DNA of 11,595 nucleotides. Source: Deltaproteobacteria bacterium. Its GTDB lineage: Bacteria; Desulfobacterota; Desulfobacteria; Desulfobacterales; SG8-13. The DNA lies in assembly GCA_024639205.1 (NCBI GenBank), contig JAHEIV010000049.1, positions 1 to 11,595 of the forward strand. The letters are read 5' to 3'. The stretch's first letter is position 1; every line of letters starts with the position of its first letter. The position numbers and the translations under genes are program-made. Positions 5,635-11,595 of this stretch are shown one piece after another. The notes under the pieces were generated by a model. It had not been told where the DNA came from, ran no database searches, and worked only from the letters and a program-made list of their open reading frames with translations.

Positions 5635-6546
5635 ATGGATAAGCACCGGTTACGGTTCCCCGGCCGACAGTCGATTCGCTCTGTAAGGGCGTACCTGCCG
5701 GTCGCTGTGGTCTTGGCATTGCTATGCGTATCCGTATCCGGGATCGAGGCAGCAGAGTACGTCATTCAACTGCCAAACGGCAAGATCAACTGGTCCACCG
5801 GGGAAATTTTCGCCAGCGGATCCGGATCGCCGGTTGATAAGAATGCGCCGAATGCAACCGATGCCGAGGCAGCCGTCTATTCCATCGCCATGCTCAATGC
5901 CGGGCAGAACCTTTTTGACATCGTTCAGCAGGTTCGCATCAATTCCCAGCTTCGGATTAAAAACCTGGTCGACCAGGACTCCCACCTGATCGTCAAGGCT
6001 CGCGAAATGGTATACGCTTCCCCGGAGGTTGAAACCCTGAGGCGTCTGGATGGGAACGGAATGCTGACCGTTTTTCTGCAGTTCCAGCTCCATGGAGGGT
6101 TTGCCCAGCTGATTTTACCGCGGGAGATCATCCATGTCGACTCGATTACCAAAGTAATGCCAGGCAAGAACGCGCCGGCTGAAACCTCCGATCCGTATGC
6201 TTACACGGGGCTGGTGGTCGATGCGAGAAACACCGGCATGCAGCCGGCCATGGTCCCCAGAATTCTGGATGAGAATACCCGCGAGGTATACGGGGCGGCA
6301 TTTGCCAGTCGCGAATATGCCGTGCAGAGAGGGATGAGCGGCTACGAGACCGATTTTGATGCCGCCGCTAAAAACCCGCGGGTCGGAGATGCCCCGTTGA
6401 TCGCCAAGGGCTTGCGGACAGAAGGGCTGGGTCAGAGCGACATCGTTATCACCAATGCGGACGCCGCCAGGATCCGCAAATCCTCCGAGCACCTGCTGTT
6501 TTTACGCGAATGTCGAGTTGTGATTGTAATCGATATGCCGAAATAG
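5635..6546 (+). CDS. Exported LPP20-like protein of unknown function
   Basis: 303 residues. A basic N-terminus (residues 1-18) and a hydrophobic stretch (about 20-37) form a signal peptide with likely cleavage near IEA-AEY; C31 is not in a good lipobox, so it is probably periplasmic rather than a lipoprotein. After processing, GKINWSTGEIFASGSG followed by an alanine-rich helix (about 70-105) and a beta segment resembles the LPP20/FlgP-type fold seen in many Desulfobacterota secreted proteins. A C-terminal part (about 190-300: YTGLVVDARNTGMQPAMVP, VGDAPLIAKGL, CRVVIVID) follows. I chose ATG 5635 because the 23-codon upstream extension, from a GTG overlapping nadK, has no ribosome site and would bury the signal peptide. 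No function is assigned; NadK is a neighbour only. Confidence 0.75.
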   Translation: MDKHRLRFPGRQSIRSVRAYLPVAVVLALLCVSVSGIEAAEYVIQLPNGKINWSTGEIFASGSGSPVDKNAPNATDAEAAVYSIAMLNAGQNLFDIVQQVRINSQLRIKNLVDQDSHLIVKAREMVYASPEVETLRRLDGNGMLTVFLQFQLHGGFAQLILPREIIHVDSITKVMPGKNAPAETSDPYAYTGLVVDARNTGMQPAMVPRILDENTREVYGAAFASREYAVQRGMSGYETDFDAAAKNPRVGDAPLIAKGLRTEGLGQSDIVITNADAARIRKSSEHLLFLRECRVVIVIDMPK

Positions 6547-6563
6547 GTGCCTGAACGACGGTT

Positions 6564-6617
6564 CCGGCAGCCTGCATGGGAAGGGCTGGACCGTTCTCAT
6601 GCAGGCTGCCGGCTTTT
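6564..6617 (+). terminator. Intrinsic terminator of nadK-LPP20 unit
   Basis: A 15-bp perfect GC-rich stem (6564-6578 with 6598-6612) and 19-nt loop are followed by CTTTT. It lies 18 nt after the stop codon and is correctly oriented for plus-strand transcripts. Confidence 0.88.
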
Positions 6618-6722
6618 ATCCAAGGGTTAGATGGGGGTCTTTTCTTTGGGCGAGGCCGCACACGGGTTTACGGTGAGGCGCATTCACGCAACGCCGCAGC
6701 CGAAAGCCCGCGGAGAACAGCG

Positions 6723-6752
6723 TCCAGCAGAAAATGATCATTTATGGCTGGA
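6723..6752. repeat. Interrupted palindrome just after the ahcY stop codon
   Basis: Outer arms TCCAGC / GCTGGA flank, across 3-nt mismatches, the perfect palindrome AAATGATCATTT (6732-6743). On the ahcY transcript it forms a hairpin six bases after the stop, without a U-tract. It may stabilise the 3' end or be a weak transcript end. Confidence 0.4.
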
Positions 6753-6758
6753 GATGAT

Positions 6759-8015
6759 TTAGGTGCCCATCTCCCAGGATGCCAGGTATTTTGCCTGTTC
6801 TGCCGTCAGCCGATCGATCCTCACGTCCATCGCCGCCAGCTTTTCACGGGCAATCTGTTTGTCGATTTTTTCCGGTACCGGATGCACCGTGTTGGCCAAG
6901 GTTGATTTTTTGCGGACCATGAATTCCAGGCACAAGGCCTGGTTTGCAAAACTCATATCCATGACGCTGGCCGGGTGCCCCTCGGCCGCGGCCAGGTTGA
7001 TCAGCCGGCCCTCACCGAGAACATTGACGCGGCGGCCGTTCTTTAAAGTGTATTCTTCCACGAAGGGGCGAATCAGGCGACGAGCCGTGGAGATTTTCTT
7101 CAGGCCTTCCAGGTCCAGCTCCACATTGAAATGACCCGAATTGGACACGATGGCGCCGTCTTTCATCTGCTGAAAGTGCTCTTTGCGAATAACGTTGATA
7201 TCTCCTGTAAGTGTGCAGAAAAAGTCTCCGATCTTTACTGCCTTGCCAATCGGCATCACTGCGAAACCGTCCATCACCGCTTCGAGAGCACGCAGGGGAT
7301 CGACCTCCGTGACGATAACCGCAGCACCCATCCCGCGAGCACGCATGGCCACACCCCTGCCGCACCACCCATAACCGCAGACGACAAAGTTACTTCCGGC
7401 CAGCAAACGGTTGGTGGCCCGGACGATACCGTCGATGGTACTCTGCCCGGTTCCGTAGCGGTTGTCGAAAAAATGTTTGGTCTGAGCGTCGTTGACGGCA
7501 ATGATGGGGTAGCGCAGAACGCCGCCGGCTGCCATGCTTTTCAAACGAATCACCCCGGTGGTCGTCTCTTCCGTGCCACCCGTCAGGCCGGCAATTAAAT
7601 CGCTGCGGTCCGAGTGCAGTGTCGAAACGAGGTCGGCACCATCATCCATTGTATAGTGCGGTTTGGTGTCAAGCGCCGCATGAATATGTTTGTAGTAAGT
7701 CCGATTGTTTTCCCCTTTTATGGCAAACACGGGAATTCGATCGTGTTTCACCAGGGAAGCGGCCACATCGTCCTGGGTGCTCAACGGGTTGGATGCACAC
7801 AATACCACTCTGGCGCCGCCTGCTTTCAGGGTTTGCATCAGTGAGGCCGTTTCAGTGGTAACGTGAAGGCACGCCGCAACGCGAGCACCCTTGAGCGGTT
7901 TTTCTTTTCCGAACCGCTTCTGTATGCGATTCAGCACCGACATGTTCTGGTTGGCCCATTCGATGCGCAGTTTGCCTTCCTTGGCGAGTTTCAGATCTTT
8001 TACATCGTAGTCCAT
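6759..8015 (-). CDS. ahcY: Adenosylhomocysteinase (S-adenosylhomocysteine hydrolase)
   Basis: Cytoplasmic NAD+-dependent enzyme that reversibly splits S-adenosylhomocysteine into adenosine and homocysteine, relieving product inhibition of methyltransferases. At 418 residues it is the shorter type, common in archaea and thermophiles, which lacks the roughly 40-residue insertion and the lysine/tyrosine C-terminal tail of many mesophilic enzymes; it ends ASWEMGT. Visible key residues: H51 in HVTTETA, D125 in MDDG, E150 in GGTEETTTG, K180 and D184-N185 in DAQTKHFFDN, and the NAD-binding GYGWCGRG at 214-221. The ATG at 8015 has AAGGAGA ten bases upstream. It follows metK by 24 nt, so SAM synthesis and SAH removal are expressed together. 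Confidence 0.97.
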   Translation of the reverse strand: MDYDVKDLKLAKEGKLRIEWANQNMSVLNRIQKRFGKEKPLKGARVAACLHVTTETASLMQTLKAGGARVVLCASNPLSTQDDVAASLVKHDRIPVFAIKGENNRTYYKHIHAALDTKPHYTMDDGADLVSTLHSDRSDLIAGLTGGTEETTTGVIRLKSMAAGGVLRYPIIAVNDAQTKHFFDNRYGTGQSTIDGIVRATNRLLAGSNFVVCGYGWCGRGVAMRARGMGAAVIVTEVDPLRALEAVMDGFAVMPIGKAVKIGDFFCTLTGDINVIRKEHFQQMKDGAIVSNSGHFNVELDLEGLKKISTARRLIRPFVEEYTLKNGRRVNVLGEGRLINLAAAEGHPASVMDMSFANQALCLEFMVRKKSTLANTVHPVPEKIDKQIAREKLAAMDVRIDRLTAEQAKYLASWEMGT

Positions 8016-8039
8016 TTTTTCTCTGTCTCCTTGCTTCGG

Positions 8040-9209
8040 TTAGATTCCGGCCAGCTCGCGCATTTTATCCGCCATGTTGGTTTGCTCCCAGGAAAATTCG
8101 GGTTCGGTGCGACCGAAGTGTCCATAGACCGATGTTTTACGATAAATGGGTCGCAGCAGATCGAGATAATCGATGATGGCAGCCGGCCGCAGGTCAAAAC
8201 ACTCTCTGATGATTTCCTTGATACGCTCCTTGGAGACCTTGCCGGTTCCTATCGTATCGACCATCAATGAGACCGGCTGAGACACACCGATGGCATAGGC
8301 GATCTGGACCTCGCATTTGTCGGCCAGACCGGCTGCCACGATATTTTTAGCGATGTGGCGAGCCATGTAGGAGCCGCTGCGATCGACTTTCGAGGGGTCC
8401 TTGCCGGAGAAACAGCCACCGCCATGACTGCCTTGGCCGCCGTAAGTGTCGACGATGATCTTACGGCCGGTCAGCCCGCAGTCTCCCATGGGGCCGCCGG
8501 TAACAAACCGCCCGGTGGCGTTGACGTAGTAACGGGTCTCGTTGTCGAGCATGTCCGCCGGCAGCACTTTTTTGATCACGGTTTTGATGATGGCTTCCCG
8601 CAGATCTTCCGGTTCGACTTCCGGCTTGTGCTGGGCGGCCACCACGACCGCATCGATGCGCTTGGGTGTGCCGTTTTCATACTCCACCGTAACCTGGGAT
8701 TTGCCGTCCGGTCTGAGAAAGTCGAGCGAACCGTTTTTGCGTGTCTCTCCCAGCTGCCGGCAGATCTTGTGAGCGAACATAATCGGCATCGGCATCAGCT
8801 CAGGGGTCTCGTTACAGGCGTAGCCGAACATCAACCCCTGGTCGCCGGCCCCTTGCTCCTTGTATAGACCGTTGCCCTTGTCAACGCCCATTGCGATGTC
8901 GAGGCTCTGGTGGTCGATGCTGGTAATCACGCTGCAGGTCTGCCAGTCAAAGCCCATCAGGGACGAATGGTAGCCGATGTCTTTGATGGTGTCGCGAACG
9001 ATCTGCGGCATTTCTACATAACAACTGGTGGTGATCTCCCCGGCAATAAAAGCCAGACCGGTGGTGACCAGCGTTTCACAGGCCACACGGCAGTTTTTGT
9101 CTTCCGCCATGATGGCATCCAGAATGGAATCGGATATCTGGTCAGCCACCTTGTCCGGGTGGCCTTCGGTTACCGACTCGGATGTAAAAAAGAATTGCTC
9201 GTTGCTCAT
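8040..9209 (-). CDS. metK: S-adenosylmethionine synthetase
   Basis: Makes S-adenosylmethionine from methionine and ATP, releasing phosphate and diphosphate. The 389-residue length is typical. Motifs: GHPDK at 16-20 (H17, D19), the GAGDQGLMFGYA signature at 120-131, and the glycine-rich P-loop-like GGGCFSGKDPSKVDRS at 263-278. In that motif the usual alanine after GGG is cysteine (C266), a mild variant. The ATG at 9209 has AAAGGAG eight bases upstream. It lies between panC (57-nt gap) and ahcY (24-nt gap) on the same strand. Neither gap is long enough for a SAM or SAH riboswitch plus expression platform. Confidence 0.97.
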   Translation of the reverse strand: MSNEQFFFTSESVTEGHPDKVADQISDSILDAIMAEDKNCRVACETLVTTGLAFIAGEITTSCYVEMPQIVRDTIKDIGYHSSLMGFDWQTCSVITSIDHQSLDIAMGVDKGNGLYKEQGAGDQGLMFGYACNETPELMPMPIMFAHKICRQLGETRKNGSLDFLRPDGKSQVTVEYENGTPKRIDAVVVAAQHKPEVEPEDLREAIIKTVIKKVLPADMLDNETRYYVNATGRFVTGGPMGDCGLTGRKIIVDTYGGQGSHGGGCFSGKDPSKVDRSGSYMARHIAKNIVAAGLADKCEVQIAYAIGVSQPVSLMVDTIGTGKVSKERIKEIIRECFDLRPAAIIDYLDLLRPIYRKTSVYGHFGRTEPEFSWEQTNMADKMRELAGI

Positions 9210-9266
9210 CTGAGATCTCCTTTGGTTGTCCTTGCTCGGCCGGCGATCCGACAGCTGTGGTTCGGC

Positions 9267-10121
9267 CTATCGGCCCGGTTCGAGAATGCTGTTGTCGATC
9301 AGCCGAACGGTACCGACTGTGACAGCCAGAGCCATCAACACAGGCCGGTCGATGGTTTCCACCTTATCTAATGTTTGCATGTCGCAGATCGACAGGTAAT
9401 CGATTTCGTTTTCCGGGTATGCGCAAATGATCTTTTGCGCCTCGGATATAATTTGGGCTGAATCGCTGATGCCGCTTTGAACAAGTTCCCGGGCTTTGCA
9501 AACGGAACGATACAGCGACAGCGCCGCCGGACGCTGCTGCGGCGTTAAATAATTGTTGCGAGAACTCATCGCAAGACCGTCCGGCTCCCTGAAAAGCGGA
9601 CTGCCGATGATCTCGACGTCAAGGTTCAAATCCTGGACCATCTGGCGAATGACCAGCAGTTGCTGGTAGTCTTTTTCACCGAAAACGGCCGCATGCGGTT
9701 TGACCATGTTGAACAGTTTGGTCACCACCGTGGCCACACCGGTGAAAAACACCGGGCGCGAAATCCCGCACAGGTGATTCGGAAGTGAATCCAGACGAAC
9801 CGTCGTCTCATAGGTATTCGGATACAGATCCGATTGGGATGGCATGAATACGATGTCCACCATTTCCTGGCGGCAAAGATCGAGGTCACCGTCCATATCG
9901 CGCGGATAGGTTTCGAAATCTTCCCCCGGTCCGAACTGGGCGGGATTAACGAAGATGCTGACCACCAGTTCATCGGCAATCCGTCGTCCAACGCGCATCA
10001 GAGAGAGGTGACCCTCGTGGAGAAATCCCATGGTCGGAACAAATGCAATCCGCTTTCCCTGCCGCCTCAGTTCATCGGCGCATTGCTGCATCTCCGTTAC
10101 TGATTGAATCGTTTTGAGCAT
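9267..10121 (-). CDS. panC: Pantothenate synthetase (pantoate--beta-alanine ligase)
   Basis: Joins pantoate and beta-alanine with ATP via a pantoyl-adenylate, the last step of pantothenate (coenzyme A precursor) synthesis. The 284 residues match the family. Motifs: PTMGFLHEGH at 29-38 with the HIGH-like H35/H38 pair, FVNPAQF at 57-63, GEKDYQQ at 148-154 and DGLAMSSRN at 181-189. I chose ATG 10121 because GAGGA is correctly placed before it; the ORF starts 12 codons earlier, at 10157, but that codon falls inside the predicted -10 element. It is the first gene of a likely panC-metK-ahcY unit. No panB or panD is visible nearby. Confidence 0.95.
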   Translation of the reverse strand: MLKTIQSVTEMQQCADELRRQGKRIAFVPTMGFLHEGHLSLMRVGRRIADELVVSIFVNPAQFGPGEDFETYPRDMDGDLDLCRQEMVDIVFMPSQSDLYPNTYETTVRLDSLPNHLCGISRPVFFTGVATVVTKLFNMVKPHAAVFGEKDYQQLLVIRQMVQDLNLDVEIIGSPLFREPDGLAMSSRNNYLTPQQRPAALSLYRSVCKARELVQSGISDSAQIISEAQKIICAYPENEIDYLSICDMQTLDKVETIDRPVLMALAVTVGTVRLIDNSILEPGR

Positions 10122-10152
10122 CGTGTCCTCGCCAGCGCGCATAAAACATGAA

Positions 10153-10181
10153 AACATAAAAGAAAAAAATCAACGTGTCAA
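10153..10181 (-). promoter_or_regulatory. Predicted sigma70-type promoter of panC-metK-ahcY
   Basis: Minus strand: perfect TTGACA (10181-10176), 17-nt T-rich spacer, TATGTT (10158-10153, 4/6 with both key first bases). Transcription would begin near 10146, about 25 nt before the panC ATG. Confidence 0.72.
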
Positions 10182-10323
10182 TACAGACTTTTTATTCTGA
10201 AAAGCATGCCCGTTCTGCTGCAGTCGGGCACCTGATATCCGGAACCGCATTCCAGCGGCATCTGCCGGTGGTGATTGCCCCTGTTGACGGAAATGCAACC
10301 CGTCCCCCCTCATTTTTATTTGC

Positions 10324-10334
10324 TTGACATGTCA
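10324..10334 (+). promoter_or_regulatory. Possible -35 box within a 10-bp palindrome before the antiporter
   Basis: TTGACA (10324-10329) overlaps the perfect palindrome TGACATGTCA (10325-10334); TCAGA-N5-TCTGA follows at once. There is no good -10 at 16-18 nt (TGAACA at 17), so either an activator is needed or the promoter is elsewhere. Confidence 0.35.
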
Positions 10335-10417
10335 GAAGTTATCTGATGAACACTACGGCAACGGATTTCCCCGATCCGCGGTCACCAAAACCCATATTCA
10401 GCCGCATCTGCAGCTAT

Positions 10418-10490
10418 CGGCTTCTGGCCTGGGCGACAGAACGCCACGATCGTAAGGCGGGATGCCGCCGTTTCATTTGTGAACTAGCCG
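10418..10490 (+). promoter_or_regulatory. Foldable RNA leader upstream of the cation:proton antiporter
   Basis: An outer stem CGGCT (10418-10422) / AGCCG (10486-10490) encloses two stem-loops: GGCG-ACAGAA-CGCC (10432-10445) and GGCGG-GATG-CCGCC (10456-10469). They are separated by the self-complementary ACGATCGT. The element lies 65 nt before the antiporter ATG. Several ion riboswitch classes precede such genes, but I cannot assign this one to a class. Confidence 0.33.
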
Positions 10491-10554
10491 TTGTGCCTGC
10501 GCTGTACCCCGAGTCGGCGTTTCCTTCACAACAAGGGTTGGGGGGAGTGGATCC

Positions 10555-11595
10555 ATGCAACCTAAGCTCAAGATGGCGGCCATCGTTTTGTTCGGCCTTT
10601 TCGGTTTTTCGGCCGCTGTTTTGGCTGCCGGGAATCAAGAAGCACCGATCCAAACAGAACCGCCGGCAATCATTGACGGAGTCCTTGCCGGCAGCCGTTC
10701 CACTGAACCCGGATTGGAATCGCAACACAGCCCGGCTGATACCCAGGAGGCCTCCCATACGACGCCGGGGCACGGTCACGAAAACCTGGGAGTCGTGCTT
10801 CCGCTATGGAGCTGTATCCCTTTTGCCTGCATGCTGCTTTCCATTGCGTTGTTTCCCCTGCTAATCCCGGAATTCTGGCATCATCATTTCGGCAAGATTT
10901 CCGCTTTCTGGGCGGCATCGTTCGGGATCCCGTTTCTGGTCGTATACAAAGGGGTTGCGTTCTACGAGATTGTGCACATCACTCTCGCAGATTACGTTCC
11001 TTTCATCATTCTGCTCTGGTCGCTATACACGGTTTCCGGTGGAATATTGTTGAGAGGCACACTGCGGGGAACACCGGCCGTTAACCTCCTTTTGTTGATG
11101 ATCGGCACCGCGCTGGCCTCCTGGATGGGGACCACCGGGGCGGCCATGTTGATGATACGCCCTTTTTTGCGAGCCAACAGCCACCGAAAAAACCGGACCT
11201 TCATGGTGGTGTTTTTCATCTTCCTGGTTGCCAACATCGGCGGTTCGCTCACTCCGCTGGGGGACCCGCCGCTCTTCTTGGGATATCTCCACGGCGTATC
11301 CTTCTTTTGGACCATGAAAATCTTTCCACACATGCTCGCAGCTGCCCTGCTCCTGCTGGCGATCTACTTCTTCATGGACCTGTATTTTTACCGCAAGGAG
11401 CAGGTCGTAGACTCCGGAGAGCAGGCAAAGAAAGAGCCGCTCCGCCTGCAGGGCACACATAACTTTATCTTTCTCGTCGGAGTGGTCGCTGCGGTGCTTA
11501 TGAGCGGGATGGTCGATTGGGGTGAAATCAATACGCTGGGTGTTCACCGAGCTGTTCAGGACTGGGTGCGGGACGGTCTGTTGATCATCCTCGGG
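10555..11595 (+). CDS. Sodium:proton antiporter, CitMHS_2/NhaD-like (ion transporter superfamily), C-terminus cut by window edge
   Basis: 347 visible residues, open to the right edge. A signal-like hydrophobic N-terminus (about 5-25, LAAG) is followed by a polar, histidine-containing stretch (26-78, with HTTPGHGHEN) and then many membrane helices starting near residue 80. The two re-entrant-loop signatures of the family are clear: GTTGAAML (192-199) and GGSLTPLGDPPLFLGYLHG (229-247). This resembles the putative citrate transporter/sodium:proton antiporter family found in Desulfobacterota and Chlamydia-type bacteria. It probably exchanges Na+ (or Li+) for H+ across the inner membrane; a carboxylate substrate is not excluded. 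ATG 10555 has GGGGGGAG seven bases upstream. The missing half should hold the second transport repeat's remaining helices. Confidence 0.85.
   Translation, partial: MQPKLKMAAIVLFGLFGFSAAVLAAGNQEAPIQTEPPAIIDGVLAGSRSTEPGLESQHSPADTQEASHTTPGHGHENLGVVLPLWSCIPFACMLLSIALFPLLIPEFWHHHFGKISAFWAASFGIPFLVVYKGVAFYEIVHITLADYVPFIILLWSLYTVSGGILLRGTLRGTPAVNLLLLMIGTALASWMGTTGAAMLMIRPFLRANSHRKNRTFMVVFFIFLVANIGGSLTPLGDPPLFLGYLHGVSFFWTMKIFPHMLAAALLLLAIYFFMDLYFYRKEQVVDSGEQAKKEPLRLQGTHNFIFLVGVVAAVLMSGMVDWGEINTLGVHRAVQDWVRDGLLIILG

Larger units (their letters stand above)
10182..10554. other. 373-nt non-coding gap between panC promoter and the antiporter gene
   Basis: I see no credible gene here. An open frame from 10346 overlaps the antiporter gene in another frame and has no family resemblance. 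The gap holds a weak inverted repeat TGCCCG / CGGGCA near 10210-10233, the TGACATGTCA palindrome and the foldable leader listed separately. Confidence 0.6.

Noticed and set aside
8016..9266. SAM or SAH riboswitch before metK or ahcY
   Set aside because: The gaps before these genes are 57 and 24 nt, too short for an aptamer plus expression platform, and I see no fitting fold.
10346..10864. 172-codon plus-strand frame before and inside the antiporter gene
   Set aside because: Overlaps about 300 bases of the antiporter in another frame, and the peptide has no recognisable features.
11023..11547. 174-residue minus-strand frame opposite the antiporter
   Set aside because: Antisense to the conserved GGSLTPLGDPP transport motif and hydrophobic helices; a shadow frame.

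Overview
The window looks like chromosomal DNA from a sulfate-reducing or sulfur-cycling Desulfobacterota bacterium (Desulfobacterales-like). This is inferred from gene content: an HdrD-type CCG iron-sulfur protein beside a NarI-type cytochrome b, TusA and DsrE2-type sulfur carriers, a TIGR04219-like outer-membrane protein and an LPP20-like secreted protein. No taxonomic marker gene is present, and I see no tRNA, rRNA, CRISPR array, insertion sequence or phage gene.

Layout. (1) Positions 1-3574, minus strand: marR, then a likely operon dsrE2-like > tusA > narI-like cytochrome b > hdrD-like CCG protein. The last gene runs off the left edge. (2) 3713-4477, minus: an outer-membrane beta-barrel protein with its own promoter and a strong inverted repeat downstream. 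(3) 4728-6546, plus: nadK (TTG start) and an LPP20-like exported protein, closed by a good intrinsic terminator at 6564-6617. (4) 6759-10121, minus: panC > metK > ahcY, spaced 57 and 24 nt apart, behind a consensus-like promoter. (5) 10555 to the right edge, plus: a CitMHS_2/NhaD-like cation:proton antiporter behind a long leader that can fold.

The most interesting part is region 1. Two soluble sulfur-carrier proteins are encoded with a two-subunit, quinone-facing electron-transfer module. The cytochrome subunit keeps all four NarI-type heme histidines at the E. coli NarI spacings (10 and 18). The iron-sulfur subunit has two 4Fe-4S sites and a C-terminal CCG site like those that reduce or oxidise disulfides in HdrD, DsrK and TmcB. 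The inferred role is to link persulfide on TusA/DsrE to the quinone pool, as DsrMK does with DsrC trisulfide. A MarR-family regulator with four cysteines lies just upstream. Its promoter and the promoter before dsrE share a 12-nt motif (10/12 identical) that overlaps core promoter elements in both, which suggests shared, possibly thiol-responsive, repression.

The rest is mostly housekeeping: NADP synthesis (nadK), pantothenate synthesis (panC), and S-adenosylmethionine synthesis and S-adenosylhomocysteine removal (metK, ahcY).
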